Positions 1 to 9,169 are shown, numbered from the stretch's first letter. The stretch is DNA of 64,000 nt from Methyloprofundus sp. (GCA_014859465.1 JACUUF010000002.1:1-64000); one strand, 5' to 3'. Notes: generated from the letters alone by a model not told the origin. Numbers and translations are program-made.

Positions 1-49
1 CGTCATGGGGTGGCGGGGGTCGAAGGTTCAAATCCTTCTGTCCCGACCA
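1..49 (+). tRNA. tRNA-Pro (anticodon GGG), 3' portion only, truncated by the window start
   Basis: CGTCATGGGGTG...GGTTCAAATCC...GTCCCGACCA closely matches the 3' half of the gammaproteobacterial proL-type tRNA-Pro, including T-loop and CCA end. Confidence 0.9.
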
Positions 50-58
50 AATTTCTGA

Positions 59-89
59 AAAGCCGGATAGCAATATCCGGCTTTTTTTA
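59..89 (+). terminator. Rho-independent terminator of the tRNA gene
   Basis: AAGCCGGATAgcaaTATCCGGCTTTTTTT hairpin plus T-run. Confidence 0.85.
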
Positions 90-238
90 TATATATTTCA
101 ACACATTAGCTAACCAACCCATCTTATTAAACTCTTAACGCTGCATACAGCCCTCCACCTGTATTTAGGCATGGTTGTATATATTGGTATTTAAAAGTAT
201 TATTTTGTCTTCAATTTTGTCGCACTGGTGTCGCATCG

Positions 239-1492
239 ATGATAACTCAAAAAAATATTTTGAACTGGCTTAAGAATGAAACAAGTCCTCGATTAAACAT
301 TCCAGATGTGAGTGGTTTTTTCGTGGCGCGGTTAAAAAATGGTGAAGGCTCATTCAGGCTTCACTATAGAAGGAATGGAAGGCAAGCCACTCATGTAATC
401 GGCAAGTTTCCATCCATGCCTCTGTCGATTGCCAAAAAAGTTGCCCAGGAACTTTATGTTCGAGTTCGCTCAGGGGAAGATATTCGGGAAGAACTTGAGC
501 ATCAGCGCAAAAAGCAACAAAAAACTGTTGGCAGATATCTTGATGAGGTGTATTCAAAAAAGCTTTCGCGCAAAAAAAGCGGCGAAGAAATTAAGAAAAA
601 CATCGACAACCATTTTGGAAACTTACTAAGAAAAGGCCTTTCTGAACTAACTTGCGCCGACATTAACTCTTGGCAAGCAAAAATGGAGGACAAGGGCTTA
701 AGGTTTTCAACTCTTATTAAGGTTTATGGTGGATTCAAAGCCATGATTAACGATGCCGTTAAGGTGGGTTGGATCGATGCAAATCCCCTTCAGCATTGCC
801 ACCTAGAAAAAGGGGTAGACTCAATCCTTTCAAAGTCCTCAACCATTGTGGATGGGCGCATCTATCTAACAAGTGAGCAGTCAAATCGCCTTTTAACTGC
901 ATTAGGGTTGTATGATCAATTTATTATTGAGCAGCGCGAGCGCAGTATTAAGCATGGTAAAAAATATTTACCAGGACTAAAGGAACTTCATTATCCTGAC
1001 CGGGCGCACCTATCTATACTAATCCTCTATTACAGTGGGTTTAGGGTTGGTGACGTTATAACCCTTGACTGGAAAGAGGTTCACCTAGATAGAAAGCTTT
1101 TTGTTTTCACTCCAAACAAAATTGCACATAAAAAACCTGATCCACAGTCGTTCCCAATGAATGACATTGTTTATCAAGCCGTTTCAAAGTGGTGGAATCA
1201 AAATGGCAAACCAGTTACCGGCCCAGTTTTTCCTAATCCAAAAACAGGTAAGCCATTTAATAAAGCGTCATTTAGAAATATCTGGCCAAAAATTCTTGAG
1301 CTTGCCGAATTGCCTTCTAATCTGCATCTGCAAACACTCCGGCACAATTTTGCCTCTCAACTAATTATGAAAGGACAAGACATTTACACTGTTGCCGAAT
1401 TAATGGCTACTTCGGTAAAAATGATTGAGGGCTACTATGGTCACCTCAAGCTTGATCACAAGTTCGATGCGATTAATAAAATGCTTGAGTAA
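239..1492 (+). CDS. int: Tyrosine recombinase / ICE integrase
   Basis: 417 aa, catalytic-type motifs (YYSGFRVGDV, LQTLRHNFAS, GYYGHL); adjacent to a tRNA 3' end. Confidence 0.9.
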   Translation: MITQKNILNWLKNETSPRLNIPDVSGFFVARLKNGEGSFRLHYRRNGRQATHVIGKFPSMPLSIAKKVAQELYVRVRSGEDIREELEHQRKKQQKTVGRYLDEVYSKKLSRKKSGEEIKKNIDNHFGNLLRKGLSELTCADINSWQAKMEDKGLRFSTLIKVYGGFKAMINDAVKVGWIDANPLQHCHLEKGVDSILSKSSTIVDGRIYLTSEQSNRLLTALGLYDQFIIEQRERSIKHGKKYLPGLKELHYPDRAHLSILILYYSGFRVGDVITLDWKEVHLDRKLFVFTPNKIAHKKPDPQSFPMNDIVYQAVSKWWNQNGKPVTGPVFPNPKTGKPFNKASFRNIWPKILELAELPSNLHLQTLRHNFASQLIMKGQDIYTVAELMATSVKMIEGYYGHLKLDHKFDAINKMLE

Positions 1493-1563
1493 CCTGGTTT
1501 TAAGCTAAAAACCAAGTTCCGCCTTTATTTTCCATTATGGTTTTATTGGTGGAATTTCGTTTT

Positions 1564-3894
1564 ATGTCATTCTCAATCACCGCCTTCCCTGAAAAGGTTC
1601 GATTCCAGAAGGACGGCTTTAGTATTCTTAGCTGCAAATGCCAGCCAATCCCAGAGATCAATAATGCCAACCGAATCTCGGTAAAGGGCCATGTCATTGG
1701 TGACCCTGAAACCCTTATTGGTCAGGAGGTTGAATTCACTGGTGACCTGGATCAAAACGAGTACGGCTTCACCCTCTCCTTCTCAAGCTACGTTATCAAT
1801 GAGTCCATTGATTACTTTTGGACAAAGATATCCGGTGTCCCCAAAAAGTCTCTTGATGAGCTTTTTAGGCGCTTCGGACACGCTCCTGATTGGTTAGATG
1901 AGCCAGATTATGCGGCAAAGCTTTCCTCTATTGCCGGAATAAAAGCCAAGACCGTTCACAAAGTAATGGAAAGGTGGTCTGAGTATCAAGGTGTCAGAAA
2001 CCTAGTTGAGCAACTAGCCCCTTATGGCATATCTCAAAAACAAGTGGCCACAATTTACCGGCATTTTGGTGAACGCGCAACAAAGGTTCTATCCGAAAGT
2101 CCATACCGGCTAACTGAGGTTCGCGGTATTGGCTTTCAAAAAGCTGATGACATAGCAAGAAAGCTTGGTATTGATGAGTTTTCAGCTGCAAGACGATCGG
2201 CTGCCATTACTTATGCCACTGAATGTTTGGCAAACGATGGTCATACTGCTGCGCACATTGAATCCATTTTTAGCATGCTAAATGAAATACTGGTTATGTC
2301 ATCCGGGTTGCCTGCTTTTGCAACTGTTTCCGAATTTCAAGGCTTTTTGCAGGACAGTGTTGCTTGTGGCGAGTCAAAGCTTGTTGACGTTATGAGTGAT
2401 GGCGATTGGTTTGCCCTTCAAAAATACCACATGATGGATGCCTATATTTTTGACACCTTTAAGTCTTTTGCTATCTCTGAGACTACGCATGCAGTTATGC
2501 CTCCCGCAAAAGCCATTATGGATATTTCAGAATATGACAGCAAGACCAAGTTTAAGCTTGGTGATCAGCAGCGCCAAGCTGTATTCCAGTGCCTAACAAC
2601 CGCATGTGCTGTAGCAATCGTTGGTTATGCAGGTACAGGCAAATCAACCGTAAGTAAGGTTGTTTTAAATATGCTCGCTTCTTATGCGAAGCTAAAGCAC
2701 AAAGACGTTATTTGCTGTGCCCTGTCTGGTGTAGCAACTGACCGAATCAAAAGCCAGTCAGGTTATGATGCTGAAACCATTCACTCCCTACTTGGCTTTG
2801 ATGGCACAGAGTTTCAATACAATGAGGATAACAAGTTAAAACACAAAATCGTTCTGCTTGATGAGGCTGGAATGGCCGACACTTGGTTGTTTTACAGCCT
2901 CATTAAAGCAATTGATTTCAGCAGAACCAAGCTTATTATTCTTGGTGATCCAGCTCAGCTTATGGCGGTAGGTGCCGGACAACCCTTTATAGACTTGCTT
3001 AATAGTGGGCTGCTGAAATATACCGAGTTAACTCAAATATTTAGACAGTCTGAAGACAAGGCCTTACCTGTCATTGCAGAAAGCATCAGGAAAGGACAGG
3101 TGCCGGACATTAAGCCGTTCTATGCAGATGTGAAGTTTCACCCTATTCATTCTGAAAAAGGTGCGGATCGTTCCTTGGTTAATACAGCTATAGAGGATGA
3201 GGTTCTGAGTATCGCCTATAAGAATCGCTGGGTCAAAGGCTTGCCAAGCGATGACGCCTCTCTCTGGGAATACATTGCGCATTTGCAGGTTATCACACCG
3301 AGGAAAAGTGCTGTATTGAGCGCTGAGAGCCTTAATGCAAAATTGAGATTGCGCATGCTGCCCTCAAACACGTCGCCCGTCGTCTTTAAAAACACAATGC
3401 CTATGACGCATTATGACAAGGTGATTCATCTAAGCAATGAAACAATGCCTATTGCTAATCAGGCAGGCGGTGAGCAGAAAAAAATTCGGGTATATAACGG
3501 GCAACTTGGCGTTGTGACTCATGTGAATGCCGATGAGCAAACAATTACCGTTCACTACCCATTGAATGGGTACAGTATTGTGTACGAAGAAAAAGATGTT
3601 ATGTCCGGTCTTATTGGGCATGCCTGGGCGCTAACTATTCACAAGACGCAAGGAGCTGAATTCAGTCGTGTTGTCATCCCTCTCACCATGTCACACTTTC
3701 GCATGCTAAATAATCGACTTCTTTATACCGGCGTAACTCGCATGAAGGATATGATTGATCTTGTCGGCGAAAAACGTGCCCTAGTCTATGCCGCAACAAA
3801 CACTGAAAGCATTAAGCGCATGACAGTTTTGCGCCTTTTCGCGAAAAACTCAAGGCTGCCTAATTTTCTAATGGCAGAAAAGCCAAATTTATGA
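1564..3894 (+). CDS. RecD-like ATP-dependent DNA helicase (AAA_30 / UvrD_C_2 type)
   Basis: Walker A GYAGTGKST, Walker B LLDEAGM, C-terminal AWALTIHKTQGAEF; ORF opens at 1537, ATG at 1564 is a likelier start. Confidence 0.85.
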   Translation: MSFSITAFPEKVRFQKDGFSILSCKCQPIPEINNANRISVKGHVIGDPETLIGQEVEFTGDLDQNEYGFTLSFSSYVINESIDYFWTKISGVPKKSLDELFRRFGHAPDWLDEPDYAAKLSSIAGIKAKTVHKVMERWSEYQGVRNLVEQLAPYGISQKQVATIYRHFGERATKVLSESPYRLTEVRGIGFQKADDIARKLGIDEFSAARRSAAITYATECLANDGHTAAHIESIFSMLNEILVMSSGLPAFATVSEFQGFLQDSVACGESKLVDVMSDGDWFALQKYHMMDAYIFDTFKSFAISETTHAVMPPAKAIMDISEYDSKTKFKLGDQQRQAVFQCLTTACAVAIVGYAGTGKSTVSKVVLNMLASYAKLKHKDVICCALSGVATDRIKSQSGYDAETIHSLLGFDGTEFQYNEDNKLKHKIVLLDEAGMADTWLFYSLIKAIDFSRTKLIILGDPAQLMAVGAGQPFIDLLNSGLLKYTELTQIFRQSEDKALPVIAESIRKGQVPDIKPFYADVKFHPIHSEKGADRSLVNTAIEDEVLSIAYKNRWVKGLPSDDASLWEYIAHLQVITPRKSAVLSAESLNAKLRLRMLPSNTSPVVFKNTMPMTHYDKVIHLSNETMPIANQAGGEQKKIRVYNGQLGVVTHVNADEQTITVHYPLNGYSIVYEEKDVMSGLIGHAWALTIHKTQGAEFSRVVIPLTMSHFRMLNNRLLYTGVTRMKDMIDLVGEKRALVYAATNTESIKRMTVLRLFAKNSRLPNFLMAEKPNL
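2269..2282. repeat. Dispersed palindrome TTTAGCATGCTAAA
   Basis: perfect copy inside the RecD-like gene. Confidence 0.8.
3697..3710. repeat. Near-copy of the palindrome (TTTCGCATGCTAAA)
   Basis: one mismatch. Confidence 0.5.
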
Positions 3895-3967
3895 ATCTCC
3901 TTTAGTTATCGAGATATTTATTTTTCGATAACCCGTCCCTAACCCGGACACGCTCTGTAAAGGAGAT
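3895..3967 (+). promoter_or_regulatory. Three-way-junction leader sequestering the SD of the downstream AAA_24 gene
   Basis: P1 ATCTCCTTTA(3895-3904)/TAAAGGAGAT(3958-3967), P2 GTTATCGA/TCGATAAC, P3 GTCC/GGAC; P1 contains the SD. Confidence 0.6.
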
Positions 3968-3973
3968 TTTTCT

Positions 3974-4930
3974 ATGTCAATTGTATTCACAAAAGCTGTC
4001 AAGTCTAAGTCAAAGCTTCGTCTTGCCTTGTCAGGCCCTTCTGGATCAGGCAAAACATATTCTGCCCTTCGTCTTGCGCGTGGACTTGTACCCGAAGGTA
4101 AGATCGCGGTGCTTGATACCGAAAACGGCTCCGCTCAGCTGTATGCGGATGAGTTTGAATTTGATGTTCTTGAGTTGGCACCACCGTATCACCCTGATCG
4201 CTTCATTGAAGTCATACAGTCCGCTGTAGAAGCTGGCTATGATGTATTAATCATGGACTCCATTACTCACGCATGGAAAGGCTCGGGGGGTATTTTAAGC
4301 ATTCATCAGCAGGTTACAAAAACAACGGCAAAAGGAAACTCCTTTACCGCCTGGAACCAGGTTACACCTATTCAGCAACGCTTTATTGACGCTATTTTGC
4401 GCAGTAAAATCCACATCATTTGCACGATGCGAGCCAAAACCTCTTACGTGCAAGGTGAGGAAAATGGCAGAAAAACCGTTAGAAAAATGGGTGAAGCGCC
4501 TGAGCAAAGAGACGGTATTGAGTATGAGTTCACGACCGTTCTTGATTTGAATGTAAACGGCAATTTTGCAGTTGCCTCAAAGGATCGCAGCAAGCTTTTT
4601 AACCCAGAGCAACCAATCTTGATTACTGAAGAGACCGGTGTTCAGCTTCGCGGATGGCTGGAAAGAGGTTCTGAGCCAGCACCTGAAGCATGGCGGCCTT
4701 CTCCACGTTTCCAGCAAACGGTAACCAAGTGGATTGATAATGCTTCTGAGCGTGGCGCTTTTGATGCAGCGATAAAAGCGGCAAAAGAAAACTTCAGTGA
4801 CCCGGATGAGCAAAATTATATGGTTGATCAGCTCACTCTTGCAAAAGAAATGCTTGAAAATAACGAGCCTGATTTTATGCCTGATTTTATGCCTGATTTT
4901 AACCCAGTTGAGTCAGAGGTTGTGCAGTAA
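3974..4930 (+). CDS. AAA_24 family RecA-like ATPase, Sak4-like recombinase candidate
   Basis: Walker A SGPSGSGKTYSA, DVLIMDSITHAW, typical phage/ICE nucleotide-binding protein layout. Confidence 0.75.
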   Translation: MSIVFTKAVKSKSKLRLALSGPSGSGKTYSALRLARGLVPEGKIAVLDTENGSAQLYADEFEFDVLELAPPYHPDRFIEVIQSAVEAGYDVLIMDSITHAWKGSGGILSIHQQVTKTTAKGNSFTAWNQVTPIQQRFIDAILRSKIHIICTMRAKTSYVQGEENGRKTVRKMGEAPEQRDGIEYEFTTVLDLNVNGNFAVASKDRSKLFNPEQPILITEETGVQLRGWLERGSEPAPEAWRPSPRFQQTVTKWIDNASERGAFDAAIKAAKENFSDPDEQNYMVDQLTLAKEMLENNEPDFMPDFMPDFNPVESEVVQ

Positions 4931-4979
4931 AGGTTGTCCCGGTAAAACTTTAATTCCAGCCATCAAGTGGGAAGCTCCT

Positions 4980-5007
4980 CAAAAAAACCCAGCTCAAAAG
5001 CTGGGTC
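4980..5007 (-). terminator. Terminator of the minus-strand small ORF 5017-5166
   Basis: minus: ACCCAGCttttgaGCTGGGTTTTTTT. Confidence 0.7.
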
Positions 5008-5016
5008 GCTAAATGA

Positions 5017-5166
5017 TCAGGCTGGCTTGATAAACATACCCGTCAAAATCATTTCGTTCTTCTTGGCAAACTCAATTGCCCGGTTCATTGCTTCACGGCG
5101 TGTGGATCCTTGGAACCACTTAACCGCCCTTCTCCCATCTTTCTGGAAGTAGCCTTTACAAGCCAT
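5017..5166 (-). CDS. Small hypothetical protein (49 aa, not in supplied track)
   Basis: MACKGYFQKDGRRAVKWFQGSTRREAMNRAIEFAKKNEMILTGMFIKPA; AAGGAG SD preceded by a GCCCCT/AGGGGGC hairpin. Confidence 0.65.
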   Translation of the reverse strand: MACKGYFQKDGRRAVKWFQGSTRREAMNRAIEFAKKNEMILTGMFIKPA

Positions 5167-5437
5167 TCTTAAACTCCTTGCCCCCTGAATAGGGGCGGCT
5201 AATGTTGCTCACCCCCACTCATTAAGACAACAAGCGGGAACCTCTTGAGTAAGGTTTGTTGTTACTCGAATACTAAAGGCGCTTAAAAGATTTCCGGCTC
5301 AAACAACCTTTCCCTCCTTTATCTAATGGCGCGGGGCGGGGAGGATGTCGATGATCCTCGTTCAAGTGCAGACTGGGAGGCAGGACGGATTCCTGATAGT
5401 TGCATTTTAACAAAGGTAGCAAAAACCAACGGAGGAA

Positions 5438-5502
5438 GCGAGAAACAGGCTGCCTAACGGCAGGCGCTATCCCTCCCCGGGCTAAACCCCGAGGTCTCTC
5501 GC
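5438..5502. other. Candidate structured RNA/DNA element (three-way junction)
   Basis: closing stem GCGAGA/TCTCGC with inner hairpins CTGCC-taac-GGCAG and CCCCGGG-ctaaa-CCCCGAGG in a non-coding gap. Confidence 0.4.
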
Positions 5503-5513
5503 GATTTTAGGAT

Positions 5514-5537
5514 AAAAAGCCAGGTCAGTGCCTGGCT
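5514..5537 (-). terminator. Terminator of the 5542-5835 gene
   Basis: minus: AGCCAGGcactgaCCTGGCTTTTT. Confidence 0.75.
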
Positions 5538-5541
5538 GTGC

Positions 5542-5835
5542 TTAGATTAGATTTTGAATGTTTGCATCTGCATGCGACATGGCCAGGGCCACAATCTCAT
5601 GGCTAATCTGCAATTCATCGCCATCTTTTAAGATTACCTGATCACTATCATCATAGTAATCACATTTCGCCTTAGCACTTACGACCTCAACCCTATCAAC
5701 TTGATAGGTTTTTCTTGATCCGCAAGCACCCCAAAACTCAAACGGTTCGTTACTCTCGTTGATATCCGCGTCATACTCGATGCAAACATCAATATCAACC
5801 ATGTCACCTATATCAACAGTGGTTACAAACTCCAT
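5542..5835 (-). CDS. Hypothetical acidic protein
   Basis: 97 aa ORF with SD, structured leader and terminator. Confidence 0.65.
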   Translation of the reverse strand: MEFVTTVDIGDMVDIDVCIEYDADINESNEPFEFWGACGSRKTYQVDRVEVVSAKAKCDYYDDSDQVILKDGDELQISHEIVALAMSHADANIQNLI

Positions 5836-5840
5836 TTTTA

Positions 5841-5901
5841 GCTCCTTTTGCCCCCGTATGGAGGCAGTTAATTACCTCCACAGGCCAGCTCAAGGCTTGT
5901 G
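5841..5901 (-). promoter_or_regulatory. Structured leader (mutually exclusive hairpin type) of the 5542-5835 gene
   Basis: minus: CACAAGCC-ttgagct-GGCCTGTG, TGTGGAGG/CCTCCATA, GCCTCC/GGGGGC, then AAAAGGAG. Confidence 0.6.
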
Positions 5902-5959
5902 ATTCTCTCCTTGAAAAGGAAGCCCTCAAATTTAAGCGATACCTTTGGTTGTTGAGTAT

Positions 5960-6032
5960 CAGTAATCAAGGGGGAGTAAGCGCCCTCTTGGGCGAATTCC
6001 TTCTTGGTGGGTTTTTTATTTTCATCAAGGAG
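5960..6032 (+). promoter_or_regulatory. Structured leader, same family as 33745-33818
   Basis: CAAGGGGG/CCCTCTTG and CTTGGTG/CATCAAG-GAG; near-identical core CGCCCTCTTGGGCGAATT-CCTTCTTGGTG-GTTTTTT shared with the ArdC leader. Confidence 0.65.
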
Positions 6033-6040
6033 ATGACATC

Positions 6041-6952
6041 ATGACTAACGTAGTTAATTTTTCAGCAACCGCAGCACAGCAAGTCCGTTACATCGATTTT
6101 CCAGCTAAGTTTGAAGTAGGCATGCGTGTCTACTGCGGACTATATGGCGGAAAAGATGGGACGATTATCGCCATACACGGGGAGCAAACCCCGGGCACGG
6201 TACGCCGTTTTTTAGGTGGCGCAGGCGTTGCGGGTGGTTCGGCTTACATCGATGTGGCTTGGGATACTCGCGGCGAAAGCGGTGGTTATTCTAAGCGCGT
6301 TCCAGAGGGTATCGTTCGCGGTGTTCAATGGAAGATGTTAAGCGGCTACCGTGATCCAGCAGAAGCCATTGCCGAAGCTGAGGCGTTTGTCGCCATGGAA
6401 GAAGCAAAAGCGTCTGCCGTTGCTGTCGCCTTTGAAAAAGGCAAGGAAGCGGTCAAGGAAAAGTTCTCTTTTCTTACCGTTGATGACGGCACGGACAGAA
6501 ACATTGTCCAAAAGAATATCCGCGCTCTTTTAAAAAAGGAGTTTCCGAAGGTCAAGTTCAAGGTGACTAAGGATGGATATTCCGCTCGACGTGTTTCTTG
6601 GGTTGACGGGCCTACTGTAGATGAGGTGAAGAAATTCACTGGTTTGTTTGAAGCCGGTCGCTTCAATGGAATGGAAGATATTTATGAGTATGACTCAACC
6701 CCATTCAATGAGGTGTTTGGCTCATGTCAATACGTTTTTGAAAGTCGCGAGTATTCTCGTGAGACTGAGCAAAAGATGATTGACAAAGTTTGGGAAGAAC
6801 ATCACTGGGTTGATGGTTCCGGCGAGCCGGTAACCGAAAAACCAAGCCATGAAATGTACAAGAAAGGTTCTACCTACAACTTGTGCATCAAAGGATGGGG
6901 TGAAAGTTTCTCAAAAGAGGTATGGAAGGCGCTCTCATCGGCGTCTTTCTGA
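6041..6952 (+). CDS. Hypothetical protein
   Basis: 303 aa ORF, good SD, strong leader. Confidence 0.7.
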   Translation: MTNVVNFSATAAQQVRYIDFPAKFEVGMRVYCGLYGGKDGTIIAIHGEQTPGTVRRFLGGAGVAGGSAYIDVAWDTRGESGGYSKRVPEGIVRGVQWKMLSGYRDPAEAIAEAEAFVAMEEAKASAVAVAFEKGKEAVKEKFSFLTVDDGTDRNIVQKNIRALLKKEFPKVKFKVTKDGYSARRVSWVDGPTVDEVKKFTGLFEAGRFNGMEDIYEYDSTPFNEVFGSCQYVFESREYSRETEQKMIDKVWEEHHWVDGSGEPVTEKPSHEMYKKGSTYNLCIKGWGESFSKEVWKALSSASF

Positions 6953-7015
6953 ATGTAATCCTTTACCGGGATTGCGAGGGTTTAACTGCCCTCGCAAGAG
7001 GGCAAAGGAGTAAGT

Positions 7016-7327
7016 ATGGTTAAAATATTGGTTGGATACGCGGTTTTTACCGGTATCTGGTTCGCAGGTTTAATTCTCGTCCTGCTATATAAAAAATGGG
7101 TAGGGTCTTCAATTGCTAAAATTAAACTGGCTTCAGTTGAGGTCAAAAATGAAATTTATCGTAACTTTGGTTATGGGTTTCTTTTTTCCGGCACTCTTGG
7201 CGTTTTAATTTCAGCTTTGACGTTTTTTCTAACCGCATCAGTTGGCGCATTTAACTTTTCAATACTTTTTGTATTGGCTGTTTTTCTTGCTACAATTGGT
7301 TTAAGAATGATCGCAAACTCAATTTGA
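7016..7327 (+). CDS. Small membrane protein
   Basis: 103 aa, about three hydrophobic segments, SD AAAGGAG. Confidence 0.6.
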   Translation: MVKILVGYAVFTGIWFAGLILVLLYKKWVGSSIAKIKLASVEVKNEIYRNFGYGFLFSGTLGVLISALTFFLTASVGAFNFSILFVLAVFLATIGLRMIANSI

Positions 7328-7341
7328 GAATTGGAGGCAAC

Positions 7342-7464
7342 ATGGAAACGTTAAATTGGGTTGTACTAGGATGTCTAGTGGCTTTTTTTGGATGGCTGTA
7401 TTTTATAGCACATCAAATAAAGCCGACGAATGATGAGAAGAGCTCATCCTTCGTTAACCGTTAA
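7342..7464 (+). CDS. Small single-TM protein (40 aa, not in track)
   Basis: METLNWVVLGCLVAFFGWLYFIAHQIKPTNDEKSSSFVNR after SD TTGGAGG. Confidence 0.55.
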   Translation: METLNWVVLGCLVAFFGWLYFIAHQIKPTNDEKSSSFVNR

Positions 7465-7482
7465 TAACTTTTCTGCACCACA

Positions 7483-7508
7483 AGCCCACGCACAGTCGTG
7501 GGTTTTTC
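7483..7508 (+). terminator. Rho-independent terminator
   Basis: GCCCACGcacagtCGTGGGTTTTT. Confidence 0.75.
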
Positions 7509-7594
7509 ATGTTAAGGGGAAAAATAATTTCTCGCTCGGCCCCGTCAAAACTAAAGTCCTTTAATTCTAACCACCCCCTTTCCTTGTTGAGTAT

Positions 7595-7662
7595 CCGCAG
7601 CCTTGAGTCGGCTATGCGGGGGTTCTTAATTAAATTTAAGCCCCCGCATGGGGCGCAAGGAG
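7595..7662 (+). promoter_or_regulatory. Mutually exclusive hairpin leader upstream of radC-like gene
   Basis: H1 CCGCAGCC/GGC-TA-TGCGG; H2 ATGCGGGGG/CCCCCGCAT; H3 GCCCC/GGGGC; SD AAGGAG directly 3'. Confidence 0.7.
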
Positions 7663-7668
7663 TAGAAA

Positions 7669-8136
7669 ATGTTGAAATTAACAAAGAAGGAAAAGGATAT
7701 TCTAAAGGAAGCGGAAGGTATTTATGCGAAACTTGCTGGTGCAGAGTCAGGTGCAATCCTGAACTCACCAGAATTGAGCGCAAATATCTTCAAAGCAAGG
7801 CTTGTTGGTGAGGAGCGTGAGCACTTCGAGGTTGCGTTTTTGGATCAACAGCACCAGCTTATCGCAACCGAGCGCCTTTTCTCCGGCACCGTAAACCAAG
7901 CAAGCGTGCACCCACGCGAGATTGCAAAGCGGTGTCTTGAGCTAAATGCTGCAGCAACAATACTGTCACATAACCACCCGAGTGGTAATGTAACACCCAG
8001 TAAGTCAGACTTGTGTATTACTAAGCAAGTCAAGGATGCTTTAAAAATGTTCGAGGTACGGGTATTGGACCATATCATTGTAGGTGCTTCTGGTCACTGG
8101 CACTCGTTAGCGCAAAACGGACAAATGGATGGTTAG
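7669..8136 (+). CDS. radC: RadC-like JAB domain protein
   Basis: SHNHPSGNVTPSKSDLCITKQVKDAL, VLDHIIVG. Confidence 0.9.
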   Translation: MLKLTKKEKDILKEAEGIYAKLAGAESGAILNSPELSANIFKARLVGEEREHFEVAFLDQQHQLIATERLFSGTVNQASVHPREIAKRCLELNAAATILSHNHPSGNVTPSKSDLCITKQVKDALKMFEVRVLDHIIVGASGHWHSLAQNGQMDG

Positions 8137-8150
8137 AAACATTCATTCTC

Positions 8151-8176
8151 AACCCAGCCTTCGTGCTGGGTTTTTT
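8151..8176 (+). terminator. Rho-independent terminator
   Basis: AACCCAGCcttcgtGCTGGGTTTTTT. Confidence 0.85.
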
Positions 8177-8249
8177 ATTTACGCCGCACCAAAAACTAAA
8201 CCCTACTCCCTCCTTTAATTGTAACTAACCCCTTTTTTGATTGAGCAAT

Positions 8250-8308
8250 CTTTAGCCTTGACCGGTTAAGGGGTTTTTTAATTAAAGCCCCTTAATTGGG
8301 GCAAGGAG
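8250..8308 (+). promoter_or_regulatory. Mutually exclusive hairpin leader
   Basis: H1 CTTTAGCC/GGTTAAGG; H2 TTAAGGGG/CCCCTTAA; H3 GCCCC/GGGGC; AAGGAG. Confidence 0.7.
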
Positions 8309-8314
8309 TTAGTT

Positions 8315-9169
8315 ATGTTGGATACACGTATTTGTTTATTTGACCTTGAGACCACTGGTTTTGGTTTTGAAGCTGGCATTGTGCAGTTTGCACACGCTAG
8401 TTTCACCTTGGGAGAGTTGATGAATGGTGGTGATGTAAATGTCATCGCCACACTGGTGAATCCAGAGTGCCCAATTGATCCAGCCGCCTCAAAGATTCAC
8501 GGCATTTACGAGGGGGATGTAATGTTTTCCCCAGTGATTGCCAAGGTATGGCAAGGCGTTGCCGACCGCTTCCATGGTGCAGACATGTTGGCTGGCTTCA
8601 ATTCAGCCAAATTTGATATTCCGCTCCTTAATGCCAACCTGAAACGGAGGGATATTGCGCCGGTTGAAGGAAAGGTTGATTTGGACGTAATGGCGATTTA
8701 TCGCCGCGTCACGGGCAACCGCAAAGGCAAGCTAGTGGAAGTGGCGGAGATGTATGGAGTTAGCCATGCGTTTGATGTCTACGGACCACATGACGCTCGC
8801 GGAGACGTGCTGGCAACGGCACTGATTCTTCGTGAAATGTTTAAAAAACACGGTGAGGACGTGGTGTTCAATACGAACACCATTGAATTGCCAGAAGACG
8901 TTGTTGGGCTCTCATCCCTCTATCGGGATATTAAGCTTCAGATCGAAGATCTTGAAAAAGAGCTCAACGAAATAAAAAAAGCCCTGCTGGAGAAAACTGA
9001 TGGGCAAGATTTGGTGGAGACACCTTATCTGTCAATCAAAACTCAAGCAGGTCGCAACACAATCGACTTCAAAGCGATTGTTGCGGAAAAAGGCTTGGAT
9101 AAGGACTTGGAGTTGCTTAAGCGCTTCACCAAAACTTCTAAGCCGAGCCGAGTGATTAGACTGGTTTAA
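8315..9169 (+). CDS. DnaQ-like 3'-5' exonuclease
   Basis: CLFDLETTGFG (Exo I), FNSAKFDIPLL (Exo II), HDARGDVLAT (Exo III). Confidence 0.85.
   Translation: MLDTRICLFDLETTGFGFEAGIVQFAHASFTLGELMNGGDVNVIATLVNPECPIDPAASKIHGIYEGDVMFSPVIAKVWQGVADRFHGADMLAGFNSAKFDIPLLNANLKRRDIAPVEGKVDLDVMAIYRRVTGNRKGKLVEVAEMYGVSHAFDVYGPHDARGDVLATALILREMFKKHGEDVVFNTNTIELPEDVVGLSSLYRDIKLQIEDLEKELNEIKKALLEKTDGQDLVETPYLSIKTQAGRNTIDFKAIVAEKGLDKDLELLKRFTKTSKPSRVIRLV

Noticed and set aside
354-557. Antisense and overlapping short ORFs in the supplied track
   Set aside because: Lie inside well-supported genes, without SD or recognisable domains.
4867-4902. Tandem CCTGATTTTATG repeats at the end of the AAA_24 gene
   Set aside because: In-frame PDFM repeats; low-complexity tail, no separate element.
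7509-7811. ORFs 7509-7811 and 10497-10694 share the peptide SIRSLESAMRGFLI
   Set aside because: The shared peptide is the translation of the duplicated leader RNA, not a protein family.
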